A DNA stretch of 64,000 bases from Nitrososphaeraceae archaeon (GTDB lineage Archaea > Thermoproteota > Nitrososphaeria > Nitrososphaerales > Nitrososphaeraceae). The stretch is from the NCBI GenBank assembly GCA_021325295.1, contig JAJPHM010000077.1, positions 62,001-126,000 on the forward strand. The letters are read 5' to 3'. This document shows positions 7,228-15,806 of this stretch, in pieces (the stretch's first letter is position 1; each line of letters begins with the position of its first letter). The position numbers and the translations under genes were made by a program. The notes beneath the pieces were generated by a model. It was not told where the DNA came from, ran no database searches, and saw only the letters and a list, made by a program, of their open reading frames with translations.

Positions 7228-8226
7228 TTAAACGATCTTGGCGCCAAGACTTGGTCTGCAGACAAATGTCCTGCTCTTGAGACCTGCTTCATTAAACCCT
7301 GCTGCCATCGCACTGGCTACAGATTTGCCGCATGCTTCCCCGTCAAGTATAGATATCATCGATGGCCCAGCACCGCTGATCGTTGTCGCAAGTGCTCCGG
7401 CCTCTTGAGCCTTTCTTTTGACTGCTTCATAGCCGGGGATAAGATGCTTTCTTGCCGGCTCGACTATTGCATCATGTATACCATATGCAATCAATTCAAC
7501 GTTTTTGAGGCCGAAGCCAGCTACGATAATGCTTGCATTTGAAACATTCTGAAATGCGCTTTCAATCGGAACTGCTTTTGGCAAGACGCTTCTTGCTACG
7601 CCAGTTTTTTTCTCAGGAACTTCCATACTGGGAACGGCCACTACCAGCACTAGATTAGTCGGAGCTTCTAGGCTCGTAAATACCAGGTTCTGGTCGCGAT
7701 TGGAGCCAACTATGACAAATCCGCCAAGCACAGAAGCTGCAACGTTATCGTAATGTCTTGTACCTGCGCTAGCAAGCTCACCTTCGGCAGCATATTCAAC
7801 GAGTTTTGATTTTTCGACCTTCAGGCCAAAGAGTTCATTGAATGCCAACGCGGCTGCCGCAGCTGATGCTGCACTGCTGCCCATTCCAAAACCAGCAGGA
7901 ACTCCCTTATTGACACTGACATTGATACTTCCGCGGATATCAAAATCTGCTGCCATTTTTTTTACAACGATTCCAGCCGAATTGTTTTCCGGTACTGTAG
8001 GGATAATTTTGGAGCCTTCGCCACCAACCTCGATAGATATTGTCAATTTGTCTTTTCTAGACAGTGAAGCCGAATTGTTTTGGCGCCCCGGGTCCGCTGA
8101 TTCAGCTTTTATGGTCACAGTATCTTGAAGCGCATCTAGGGCAAGGCCAAAAATGTCAAATCCGGGCCCAAAATTTGCGGTTGAGCATGGTGCGACTGCT
8201 GTGCAAGAAGAATCACTATCTTTCAT
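7228..8226 (-). CDS. thrB: Homoserine kinase (GHMP family)
   Basis: 332 residues. Phosphorylates homoserine for threonine synthesis. GHMP motif 1 STANFGPGFDIFGLAL (about 15-30) is the ThrB form, motif 2 is the ATP loop GVPAGFGMGSSAASAAAAA (about 109-127), and motif 3 is TTISGAGPSMISI (about 285-297). An internal low-complexity insertion at about residues 42-60 (Q/N/S) lengthens the N-terminal domain slightly relative to bacterial ThrB (about 310). Stop of this gene is 83 bases from the convergent hydratase gene. It is 17 bases downstream of the GPN-loop GTPase gene, so probably co-transcribed with it. Confidence 0.9.
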   Translation of the reverse strand: MKDSDSSCTAVAPCSTANFGPGFDIFGLALDALQDTVTIKAESADPGRQNNSASLSRKDKLTISIEVGGEGSKIIPTVPENNSAGIVVKKMAADFDIRGSINVSVNKGVPAGFGMGSSAASAAAAALAFNELFGLKVEKSKLVEYAAEGELASAGTRHYDNVAASVLGGFVIVGSNRDQNLVFTSLEAPTNLVLVVAVPSMEVPEKKTGVARSVLPKAVPIESAFQNVSNASIIVAGFGLKNVELIAYGIHDAIVEPARKHLIPGYEAVKRKAQEAGALATTISGAGPSMISILDGEACGKSVASAMAAGFNEAGLKSRTFVCRPSLGAKIV

Positions 8227-8243
8227 TTCCGATATTCTGCCCC

Positions 8244-9002
8244 CTAACCTGTGACTTCTTCTCCTTGATTAAGGATTCTGGCAAGCGCGGCTGACAAGTT
8301 GACCAATCCGCTCATGGTCAAGCCGGATACACCAATCAGAGTGTGAGCAAATCCGCCTCGAACAATGGCCCTGGCAAGGTCTTTGCTCAAAAGTGAATAC
8401 TCCCCATTTTTTTCCTGGTCTAGCGCAGATTCAAGAGAAGCTATCGATGACGACCAGCCAAGAATTTCACGCAATTTCTCTGGAACGAGATCCGTCTTGG
8501 TCAGAACATTTATCTGTGCTGTCTTTAGCCTGAGTCTGACTGAAGCCGCAAGAAGCGATATTGATACAAAGTTGATTGGATTTGACACAACTGCAGCATC
8601 AAATGCAAATATGGCAGCTTTGCCTTCTGCCTGTAGATTCGAGACAAAATATGGCCCGCTTGCTCTGAAGGCAAAGAGCTCAATCTGACCAGGTGTGTCG
8701 ATTATCAAATAATCAGGGTTGAGTACATCAATTTCATTCTGAAGCTCAGCAAGCCGCGCCGCGATCATGTCACTTGCTACCACCAGTGAGCCGTTTGGTC
8801 CAAGGTGATGGTTTGCCATGAGATCATTGATATCTATATAATCACGCACATCTAGATCCGGCTCGTAGGGCAGGCTAACGACTCCAGGATCAAGGTTAAG
8901 GCAAGCTGGGTACGCACCCAGATCATTATACCATTGCATTAATTTCGAGGTCAGTAGGGACTTGCCGGAGCCGGCTGTTCCAGTTACAAAGACTGCAAAC
9001 AT
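8244..9002 (-). CDS. GPN-loop GTPase
   Basis: 252 residues from ATG at 9002 (an in-frame TTG at 9014 would add four). P-loop GTAGSGKS (about 8-15), the family-defining GPN motif in HHLGPNGSL (about 69-77), Walker B IIDTPGQIELF (about 100-110) with catalytic Gln, NVLTKTDLV (NKxD-equivalent TKxD, about 167-175). GPN GTPases are dimeric and in eukaryotes assist RNA polymerase assembly and nuclear import; the archaeal role is thought to be informational but is not settled. Located just upstream of thrB on the same strand. Confidence 0.9.
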   Translation of the reverse strand: MFAVFVTGTAGSGKSLLTSKLMQWYNDLGAYPACLNLDPGVVSLPYEPDLDVRDYIDINDLMANHHLGPNGSLVVASDMIAARLAELQNEIDVLNPDYLIIDTPGQIELFAFRASGPYFVSNLQAEGKAAIFAFDAAVVSNPINFVSISLLAASVRLRLKTAQINVLTKTDLVPEKLREILGWSSSIASLESALDQEKNGEYSLLSKDLARAIVRGGFAHTLIGVSGLTMSGLVNLSAALARILNQGEEVTG

Positions 9003-9197
9003 ATCCAATATCAACCTGTAAATTTATTCAATGCAAGATGGATTACATCAAATTCCATCAGGTTTAGAATAGACAGTATCATTCGAGTAACGGCATGCTG
9101 GATGAACATTATACTTTTGCAGCTGACATATGTCTTCGAACGGTGAATGCGTCTATGCGTTATTATATGGCAGTATCTTTCAGCTAAGCGATAATTC
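9003..9197. other. Divergent promoter region between GPN GTPase and UPF0104 genes
   Basis: About 190 bases; no gene of its own. A longer minus-strand frame across 9011-9421 is a shadow of the UPF0104 gene. AT-rich patches (aatttattca near 9018) may be promoter elements. Confidence 0.35.
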
Positions 9198-10304
9198 TTG
9201 AACTGGCGACTCATCGCCATACCAGCAAGCATTGTACCCTTTATCATACTATTCGTTACGACCAAAGTCTCTCCGCAGGATGTCTTTGCTGTTGGGTTGG
9301 TACCTTTTATCATATCCTCTTGCGCTGCTCTAACTAGGATAATGCTACAGGCACTGAGGTTCAGGTACTTTATCAGAATGTTCATAGGACGACATGTCAG
9401 TACTACTGCAAAGACCATCACTGCACGATTGGCTGGCGAATTTGTAACATCTACGACCCCGTCCTATGTAGGTGGAGAATTCATAAGGATAGCTTGGCTT
9501 GCAAAGCAGGGTGTCCCTACGGGAAAAGCCGCCTGGATAACTACAATGGAAATAATAGCAGATGTGTTTGTTGGATCGATGCTTGCCTTTATTGCAGGGG
9601 CATTTGCCATATACAGGGGAGGAACGGTTATCGGGATAACCGTAATACTTGTTACCATACCGACCTTTTCAATCTGGCTTGCTTTCGTTCTGCTTTCCGC
9701 CCGACGGACTTTACAGCTTCCTGCGTTTGTTTTGAACATCATGCTGAAATTGCTGGCAAAAGAAAAGGCAGAAAGGCTCTTCAATTCAGCGAATGTTGCA
9801 ATAGCTGATTTGTGCAAGATGAGCAGAGAGAATTTCAATTCCTCACGAGCAGTCAAAGCTTTTGCAGTAGGCCTCGCGATAACCTTCATGGCCTTCCTGT
9901 TTCAGGGTGTGTCATTTATGGTGCTTGCAAATGCCGTTCCCTCAGGCTCAAGGGTGGGGCTTTTTGACTCTCTTATGGCTACTTCTGCGTCAAGTGCCGT
10001 TGCCAGCCTTCCTATTACAATAGGTGGATCGGGGCTTGCCGAACTAGGAATATGGGCATATATCTCAAACCTCAATGGCGTTTTCGATATAAGTAAAGTT
10101 ATCAAAAGTGCCCAATTGAGTGTAATAATAGCATGGAGAATAGCTACTTACCATGTTCCTCTTGTCGTTTCTTGGCTTGCGCTCATGAGACTCACAGCTG
10201 GAAAGGCATCTGTTGGCGGAAACGGGTTGTCTGGGAAAGAGCAGGGACATGGCAAGTCCGAGCCAGCAACCAAAAATTCGCCGGATGGAAACAAAGGTGT
10301 CTGA
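9198..10304 (+). CDS. UPF0104/YbhN-type flippase-like integral membrane protein
   Basis: 368 residues from TTG 9198; about 7-8 hydrophobic helices. The family pattern is visible: a first pair of helices, the RFRYFIRMFIG linker, the ARLAGEFVTSTTPSYVGGEFIRIAWL segment split over about residues 74-99, and the later LPITIGGSGLAELGIWAY motif (about 272-289). This is the lysylphosphatidylglycerol-synthase transmembrane region family that includes archaeal AglD-neighbour proteins and likely moves lipids or lipid-linked sugars across the membrane. C-terminal 35 residues are hydrophilic, G/S/K-rich and presumably cytoplasmic. Substrate unknown. Divergent from the GPN GTPase gene. Confidence 0.82.
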   Translation: MNWRLIAIPASIVPFIILFVTTKVSPQDVFAVGLVPFIISSCAALTRIMLQALRFRYFIRMFIGRHVSTTAKTITARLAGEFVTSTTPSYVGGEFIRIAWLAKQGVPTGKAAWITTMEIIADVFVGSMLAFIAGAFAIYRGGTVIGITVILVTIPTFSIWLAFVLLSARRTLQLPAFVLNIMLKLLAKEKAERLFNSANVAIADLCKMSRENFNSSRAVKAFAVGLAITFMAFLFQGVSFMVLANAVPSGSRVGLFDSLMATSASSAVASLPITIGGSGLAELGIWAYISNLNGVFDISKVIKSAQLSVIIAWRIATYHVPLVVSWLALMRLTAGKASVGGNGLSGKEQGHGKSEPATKNSPDGNKGV

Positions 10305-10435
10305 CCAGAGAAATAATGGGCGGAAATCTAGTTGCAATTCCGATAATGACATGCCCGGCCCGGCCCCGCTACTTGTCAGCCAGTTGATGACCCAAAGTAA
10401 ACCAGTCAGGATACAAATTCTAATTCTGAATATGG

Positions 10436-10882
10436 CTATTCCTCTTCCTCTTCGTCTCCAGCAGATCCAGATGCAGGAATATCTGACTCGACATCCATCA
10501 TTTGCAGTTCCTGCAACTCAAACCTGTAGATGGCATCCATCTGAAGGCCAAATTTTGTTTTCAACAACTCGACAAGTTTTGGACTCAGCGGACCCCTGAA
10601 CATCTTGATCTTGAACTCATATACAAAACCTTTCATAAATTCAGTTATCTTCATACTTTTTGGAACATCCAATCCTTCAATGATTGTCCTTCCGTCAGGA
10701 AGAGCTTCGTATACTTGGATGTCTGTCTTGTAATCTTTCTCGTAAATATCCAGTATGTATCCTGTTCTTGTGAGAATCTCAGGCTGTTCAAACTGTACCG
10801 ATTTGATCTCATCCTCAGCCCATTTTGGGAGACCTTCTTCTTGCGAGCCGCTTGCTGTGCTTTTTTTGCCTGCTTTTACCAT
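10436..10882 (-). CDS. Conserved archaeal protein of unknown function with acidic tail
   Basis: 148 residues. I do not recognise a named family. A basic Lys/Ser N-terminus is followed by a compact alternating strand region about residues 27-110 (segments VQFEQPEILTRTGYILDIYE, TDIQVYEALPDGRTIIEG, MKITEFMKGFVYEFKIKMF), then a helix LSPKLVELLKTKFG and a strongly acidic C-terminus ending DEEEEE. The acidic tail and basic start suggest a nucleic-acid or chromatin-associated soluble protein, which is inference. It lies on the same strand as and downstream of the cdvB-type gene, separated by about 180 bases. Coding quality (no shadow frame on the opposite strand of similar coherence) supports it as real. 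Confidence 0.7.
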   Translation of the reverse strand: MVKAGKKSTASGSQEEGLPKWAEDEIKSVQFEQPEILTRTGYILDIYEKDYKTDIQVYEALPDGRTIIEGLDVPKSMKITEFMKGFVYEFKIKMFRGPLSPKLVELLKTKFGLQMDAIYRFELQELQMMDVESDIPASGSAGDEEEEE

Positions 10883-11060
10883 TAGTGCATTACCCTGTGT
10901 TCTTGCCGGTGTACAAACTGGATTTAATATGTTTCCAATAGTGACTCAAAACAACATCGGGGCATAACAGAAGAAAAAGAAAATTAAAAGGAAAAAAGGA
11001 GAGAGCAGGGAAGCTATTGCTTCAAACCGGCTGCCCTTCTATTCCGTATCTTCAGCTCTT

Positions 11061-11705
11061 TTACGAATGCTCGCCAACTGATCTTGCGGTGGCGGATCCC
11101 ACAGGAACCTCTGGGAAGCTTTCGCTCATTCTCTGTTCTGCGACTGCACCTGCTTCCGACATTATGCGCTCTACTTCTTCTCCGCTTGCATCAACAGCAA
11201 ATGTTGTGCCGCCCATACTTCCTGCACTCATCATGATGTCGCTGAAGACGCTGTTTATCTCTCCAAGCTCTCTGTCGACTTCAGGCATCACACCTGCAAG
11301 CCCGGACCTCACAGATGTCAGTGCACCCATTGCTGGTCCAATTGCTACCATGACATCACCAAGGTCAACTACTGTTTCTAGTCTCAGCTGCACCTGTTCC
11401 AGCGCCATCTTTACTTGCGATATCATTTTTGTAGTCTTTCTTATCTGAGCGATTTCATTTGACAGCATCTTGCCGTGCTGCATATCATGTTTCTGCAGGG
11501 CAGATACGACTTGGTTGAATAGTGATTTTTCTTTACCCCTTAATTTTTCTAGAATAGAATCAAGTTTCTGATTTTGAGCTTGAATCTTGTTCTTTGCGTA
11601 TTCGATCCTTGGCTTCAAGGGCTGTTGTGGTCCTACATTCTGTCTTATTCTCTCTGATACTGATGGTCTATTGTCCTTTACCCAGTTGTTGCTAAAGTTC
11701 GTCAT
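11061..11705 (-). CDS. cdvB: CdvB/ESCRT-III (Snf7-family) cell division protein
   Basis: 214 residues. Long basic N-terminal helices about 29-115 (RIEYAKNKIQAQNQKLDSIL, FNQVVSALQKHDMQ, ISQVKMALEQVQLRLETV) give the ESCRT-III core, followed by the regulatory acidic region MPEVDRELGEINSVFSDIM (about 139-157) and a C-terminal helix EEVERIMSEAGAVAEQRM. Snf7-type proteins polymerise at membranes to drive scission; in thaumarchaea the Cdv system performs division. No broken-winged-helix domain is present, so it is the CdvB-paralogue type rather than full CdvB with wH. CdvA and CdvC (Vps4) are not in the window, as is usual for thaumarchaea where the genes are dispersed. Confidence 0.88.
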   Translation of the reverse strand: MTNFSNNWVKDNRPSVSERIRQNVGPQQPLKPRIEYAKNKIQAQNQKLDSILEKLRGKEKSLFNQVVSALQKHDMQHGKMLSNEIAQIRKTTKMISQVKMALEQVQLRLETVVDLGDVMVAIGPAMGALTSVRSGLAGVMPEVDRELGEINSVFSDIMMSAGSMGGTTFAVDASGEEVERIMSEAGAVAEQRMSESFPEVPVGSATARSVGEHS

Positions 11706-11935
11706 GGCTACTAGCCGGAGGAATTGTCGTTAAATTGGAATGTCATAATTGAATAACTATCTGCTAATATTTTATAGACACAGATTCAATCGCACGAGGT
11801 TGCTAGCGGTTCTAAAGATGGTACCTCTTGCAGGTGAGCTAAATGAATGCGATATGCTGTAGCTCTATTGGATGCAGCCAGTAATAGATACATAGTCGAA
11901 AAAACCAGATTGCAGCTAGGTGGACAGGTACAAGC

Positions 11936-12313
11936 ATGGGCAGAGCATCTAGTACATCTCGGCAGGAAAAGGCAATCATTATTATCTCTACTTTTCCAAA
12001 TGAGGAGTCAGTTTTCAGGCTTACCAAACACGTAATCAATAACAGTCTCTGCGCCTGCGTCAATTTTACGCAGGTAAGGTCACTATATACCTGGAAGGGC
12101 AAGGTTGAAGACCAACACGAGTGGGTGGCTTTATTCAAGACCACATCATCAGTAGCAGCGCAGCTGAAATCTGAAATAGCCAAACTTCATCCTTATGAAG
12201 TGCCTGAAATAATCGAAATACAGACAAAAGACGTAAACGGACCTTACATGTCTTGGCTTGCGGGGTCAGTGCATAGCATATCGAAGAACGGCCACTATGC
12301 CTCCAAGAGATGA
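11936..12313 (+). CDS. cutA: CutA1-type divalent cation tolerance protein
   Basis: 125 residues, ATG start. CutA1 fold signatures: TFPNEESVFRLTKHVINNSLCACVNF (in parts; about 19-44), SLYTWKGKVED (about 49-59), a LFKTTS strand, and the diagnostic LHPYEVPEIIEI (about 84-95) with YMSWL after it. CutA1 is a very stable small trimer linked to copper/divalent ion tolerance; its biochemical role is unresolved. A 20-residue N-terminal extension (S/R/T) precedes the first strand. The last 48 bases overlap the 3' end of the pelota gene on the other strand. Confidence 0.88.
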   Translation: MGRASSTSRQEKAIIIISTFPNEESVFRLTKHVINNSLCACVNFTQVRSLYTWKGKVEDQHEWVALFKTTSSVAAQLKSEIAKLHPYEVPEIIEIQTKDVNGPYMSWLAGSVHSISKNGHYASKR

Positions 12314-13324
12314 CACCTGCAGACCAATATCAGTTGACGAATCTACGGCAAAAGTTCTTGCTCCCTGTGCCTCTATAGTATTCAAAAGATTGACAACGTC
12401 ATTTTCATTTGCCGTTCTGAAGATAGAGTCTGAAAATACAACTGATTCTATAGCCCTCAATGACGCTGCCTTGGAAACTTCCTGCATGCCCATTGCATAC
12501 TTTGGCTCAGTACGCTGTGCCATTATCATCACCTGTTCAAGAATCTGCGAAACAGCTGCCATCTTGCTTGTGCTCATTACTTGCTTGATAGCGGGGGAAC
12601 GAAGAAAGACAAATATTCCATCCTCGCCTGCTACGTCAACTCCATCTGCGACGACCACCTTACCGTCGGCTACTTCTGACAATAGGTTGTAGAACCTTCT
12701 TTTTGTTTCTCCCGGACCAAATATTACAATCACATCGCCTTCTGCTTTTGCCGACATGATAGTTTTAGCAATATCGGAAAAAAACGATTGGATATTGGAG
12801 TTATTTTTTGTCTGGTACCGTTTGCCACTCTGGCCGGAATATATATTTGGAATTATCTTGACATGGGTGCCTGTCAATTTGGCCACAGCAGCTTCCTGAG
12901 TATCAATAGCAACCAAGATGAAACCTTCGCCTCCCGAGGACTTTGTCAGGACACGTAGCTCCCCTTCATGCCATTTTCTGTCTTTTTCTATAACAATTGC
13001 ATCGCCAACTCGGACTGTCAGAGAATGGCTCGAACCTTTAGGTACAAGTTCATTATCAGTTGCAGTTATCGTGCCGGTTATCCTGAGCCTATCAACTACA
13101 TCATCCAGCCCAAGTGTGCTTACTCTGATAGAGATCCTGACCTTTACTCTCTCGCCTTTGTCCGGCCGCGCATATTCCTTTGTCTGCTTGATTACCCTTG
13201 TTGTGTCTGCAATGACGCTATCTCCTTGCTGTATAACGCGCCTGAGTGAAAAAAGGTCATCAGCATCTTCGGGAATTACTAGAAAAGTATTGGAATGGGA
13301 TCCTTTTGTCTCTTTTACTATCAT
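12266..13324 (-). CDS. pelA: aPelota, mRNA surveillance/ribosome rescue factor
   Basis: 352 residues. Three-domain eRF1-like architecture: N-terminal Sm-like domain about 1-130 with the segments LFSLRRVIQQGDSVIADT and VGDAIVIEKDRKW, central domain from about 133 with LVAIDTQEAAVAKL, and C-terminal domain from about 255 with VMIMAQRTEPKYAMGMQEVSKA split across 255-276 and DSSTDIGLQVSSLGGIVAVLRY ending. No GGQ motif, which distinguishes Pelota from aRF1. It frees ribosomes stalled on mRNA with aEF1a and ABCE1. Start ATG at 13324 overlaps by 4 bases the stop of the upstream gene, so the two are one transcript. Convergently overlaps cutA. Confidence 0.93.
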   Translation of the reverse strand: MIVKETKGSHSNTFLVIPEDADDLFSLRRVIQQGDSVIADTTRVIKQTKEYARPDKGERVKVRISIRVSTLGLDDVVDRLRITGTITATDNELVPKGSSHSLTVRVGDAIVIEKDRKWHEGELRVLTKSSGGEGFILVAIDTQEAAVAKLTGTHVKIIPNIYSGQSGKRYQTKNNSNIQSFFSDIAKTIMSAKAEGDVIVIFGPGETKRRFYNLLSEVADGKVVVADGVDVAGEDGIFVFLRSPAIKQVMSTSKMAAVSQILEQVMIMAQRTEPKYAMGMQEVSKAASLRAIESVVFSDSIFRTANENDVVNLLNTIEAQGARTFAVDSSTDIGLQVSSLGGIVAVLRYAMH

Positions 13325-13758
13325 GCTGCTTTTTCGCTGGGTATAGAGTTGCCAACCTGCGTAGACTTTAGGTACTCATCTACCCATTCCTGAGTCAGGA
13401 CGCCAGATTCTACAAGGTTTACCAGTGCATTGGCAGAAGCAAATCCTTGTACCTTGCCCATTCTTTTTCTGGTCTGCCTCCATTTTAACTGCGTATTCCC
13501 ACTCTTTGAAGAATAAATAATACCAAGGATCTCTTTTGCATTGACAAAAGTCATCTCCCTGATTTTTTTGAGAGTTACCTTGTCAACTGCTTCTATGTAT
13601 ATGGCACCAGGCCCATCCTCACGCTCGGGGAAGACTTCAAAGTCCCTGAGGTAACTCTCTGGAATAAAAGACCTGCATGTGCTTACAATGATAAATTTCC
13701 TGAAACTTTCAAGTGATGCGGTAGTTTCTATTTGCACCATCTTAAATAAACGAGTCAT
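13321..13758 (-). CDS. Conserved protein of unknown function, co-transcribed with pelota
   Basis: 145 residues from ATG 13758 (an upstream in-frame TTG at 13782 is possible; a later ATG at 13740 also). I do not recognise the family. It is a mixed alpha/beta domain: FRKFIIVSTCRSFIPESYLRD, then a strand DGPGAIYIEAVDKVTLKKI, another KEILGIIYS, and a basic-helical end with WRQTRKRMGKVQGFASANAL and a C-terminal QEWVDEYLKS. The stop overlaps the pelota start by 4 bases, so a link to translation quality control or RNA metabolism is plausible but only inferred. An RNA-binding role would fit the Arg/Lys segment about 100-112. Confidence 0.7.
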   Translation of the reverse strand: MTRLFKMVQIETTASLESFRKFIIVSTCRSFIPESYLRDFEVFPEREDGPGAIYIEAVDKVTLKKIREMTFVNAKEILGIIYSSKSGNTQLKWRQTRKRMGKVQGFASANALVNLVESGVLTQEWVDEYLKSTQVGNSIPSEKAA

Positions 13759-14067
13759 ATAGCCACTTATCAAGTTTGTCAAATTAGCCGACTCTCAGAG
13801 AACAAATGTCACCCAATCGGCCGAGTCTAAAGAATCAGCAGGCTAGTAGAAATCAGGGTGAAATGTGGACAGGCTCCTTACTCAAGATCTACTTCATTGA
13901 TTCAGTAGGGCTAGTCTAGTCATCGTCTGTCCACTTGAATATTATTTTCACCGTTACATAAAAATCAAGAATAAGGCGGAAAGAAGGAACAGACAATTAA
14001 TCAAATAGTGGGAAACGCGCAAAATCATGCAGAGTATGATGACAGTCAATGTCTGTCACATCGGAAT

Positions 14068-14532
14068 TTAGGAACAACATCTGCCTTTTGGAATCGAATG
14101 TCCGTGTGGACATTTTCTGGGGTGCTTTAATAATGTACATAACGCATCGGTAAAGATATTCTTCATATGATGTTCTATACCGCAGACCATCTCTTCGTCG
14201 ATTTCAATCTTCAGGGCATCTTTCATCAGCACTTCAAGCAATCTTGTGTTTCTTATCATCTGTTTTCCAATTCTACTGCCTTCTTCTGTCATCTCTACGC
14301 CTCCTTTCCTGTAGCTTACTAGGTTGGCGTTGTCAAGCTTGCGAAGCATCTGAACAACTGAAGGCTGGGTTACATTAAGTACTTTGGCAATAGAGCTAAC
14401 CTTTACCTCTTGTTCCTTTTCGTTGATACACCATATCGCCTTGAGATACATCTCTACATGTTCAGATTCTGCAGTACCAACGAAGAGGAGCTCGTCGCTG
14501 TCCTGTGAACTCTTTGCCGCTAAAGATTTCAC
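14068..14532 (-). CDS. DtxR/MntR-family metal-dependent repressor
   Basis: 154 residues from GTG 14532. N-terminal winged helix about 24-75 with SSIAKVLNVTQPSVVQMLRKLDNANLV (in parts) as the recognition helix region, then a dimerisation/metal domain with MVCGIEHHMKN (about 113-123) and the C-terminal CPHGHSIPKGRCC ending typical of the family (Cys/His/Glu ligands). It represses iron or manganese uptake genes when metal is bound. No SH3 domain follows, so it is a short MntR/IdeR-lite form. A TATA-like aataatattt about 25 bases upstream on the minus strand implies a leaderless transcript. The 500-base region in front holds no other gene, so it may be autoregulated. Confidence 0.88.
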   Translation of the reverse strand: MKSLAAKSSQDSDELLFVGTAESEHVEMYLKAIWCINEKEQEVKVSSIAKVLNVTQPSVVQMLRKLDNANLVSYRKGGVEMTEEGSRIGKQMIRNTRLLEVLMKDALKIEIDEEMVCGIEHHMKNIFTDALCTLLKHPRKCPHGHSIPKGRCCS

Positions 14533-15041
14533 TAAAATACTAGTTCTGTCTAAATATTATTAAACTATCGGTAACATGTGATATTAACAAAATTCCTTGC
14601 AAAAATACAAAAAATCATGATAGCTATGACGAAACACCAGTCAAAGTTTTTGAATATCATATTATTTTCTCATCTGTTGCTTCTCGCATAAAGTATTTTG
14701 TGTTGTTAGCCCTCTATCTTTATCTGGTGCTTTCAAGATTATTAACTGCCTTTTAGTGCCACCTTCGTTTTCTCCATCGTTTGTCGCAATCTATGCTATG
14801 CTCGAGTAAGCTTTGCTGGTGCAACTGGTAGCCCCTAAAGGTATGGAATGAAGTATTGCAGCAGATCCGCTGTTTTCTTGGCAACCAAAGATTTTCATTG
14901 TTTATGCCGTGGAATGAAACTGCGATCCCTTTAGGCCGCGTGTCCAAGGAGAAGCTGAGAAATGTTAAGCAAGAAAGTAGCTGCAGACGTACCATATGTA
15001 TGGCATTACATAAAATGACAACAACTAATCCAGTTTAAATA
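14533..15041. other. Non-coding/unclear stretch between regulator and phosphoribosyltransferase genes
   Basis: 509 bases with no convincing gene. The first 120 are very AT-rich and include a minus-strand TATA-like element for the regulator. Short open frames on both strands (for example around 14753-14995 minus and 14856-15038 plus) have no recognisable composition. A plus-strand mini-frame at about 14962-15020 begins MLSKKVAADVPYVWHY and looks protein-like but is only 18 codons; possibly a gene remnant. Confidence 0.4.
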
Positions 15042-15542
15042 TTGAAGTTATCATACCGCATAATAATACAAACTATGTCACCGGCGACAGACACTTCCGG
15101 AATAAAAGGTCAAGAATCATGCAGCTGGTTTGAAATCCATCATCTAATCAACAAGATAGCCCAGCAAGTCAAAGCAAAACAAAGGGCATATGACTGCATT
15201 TTAGGAGTCGCAAATGGCGGCATTATACCAGCAAAGTTATTGGCTGAAGAGCTCAACATGGATGCTATCCAATTAATCCCCATTCGCAAGAAGCAAATTG
15301 TAATGGATGATATGCCAAAATTGGACAAGAAGAAAAGTTACCTAGTAGTTGATGATATTTACGACACAGGTGATACTTTTAAGATATTATCTCAGATTCT
15401 AAAGGAATACAAGTGCGATTATGCATTCTGCATGTCACGGTATAGACACAATATAGGGATATCCGGGATGATTTTGAATCACAATAGATGGATTATCTTT
15501 CCTTGGGAAAGTGATTCATACAAACAGGTCACGAAATTCTGA
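15042..15542 (+). CDS. Purine phosphoribosyltransferase, xanthine-guanine (Gpt)-like
   Basis: 155-166 residues; ATG 15075 is the likelier start, TTG 15042 gives the longer form. Type I PRTase signature with the PRPP loop LVVDDIYDTGDTFK (about 103-116 in the long form), the preceding CILGVANGGIIPAKLLAEEL strand-loop-helix and a C-terminal NRWIIFPWESD ending that matches Gpt/xanthine-guanine PRTase rather than HGPRT or APRT. It salvages guanine/xanthine/hypoxanthine to nucleotide. Substrate choice among purines is not certain. Stands alone; gap on both sides. Confidence 0.85.
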   Translation: MKLSYRIIIQTMSPATDTSGIKGQESCSWFEIHHLINKIAQQVKAKQRAYDCILGVANGGIIPAKLLAEELNMDAIQLIPIRKKQIVMDDMPKLDKKKSYLVVDDIYDTGDTFKILSQILKEYKCDYAFCMSRYRHNIGISGMILNHNRWIIFPWESDSYKQVTKF

Positions 15543-15806
15543 AGTAGGAACCGTTACGGTTCTGTCTACTTTTCGTGTGTTTAAAACCAATGTTTGTGCC
15601 CTTTCGACCTTTTTCGTTACAAGATTCATCCGAATTGCCGATTCGTCAGTATACTTTGAGATCATTCTAGTGAGTCAACCCTGCCAACTGTCCATTAGCC
15701 AATGAGCCTGTTGAGCCCCCTAGATCAGAGCAACTTTTGTCAATCTATCCATTTCCTCCCACAATTCTATAGCTTTATTCTGTCGTTTTGGGGCTTGCCT
15801 TACCTA

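Noticed and set aside
7213-7542. 109-codon plus-strand frame with many Cys
   Set aside because: It runs antisense to the end of homoserine kinase, whose motifs are unambiguous.
9011-9421. 136-codon minus-strand frame with many Met/Ile/Thr
   Set aside because: It lies opposite the clearly coding UPF0104 gene, covers its N-terminus and promoter, and has no recognisable pattern.
11800-11900. GAGCT...AGCTC hairpin between cdvB and cutA as a small RNA
   Set aside because: Only a 5 base pair stem, with no C/D or K-turn boxes; not enough for an RNA call.
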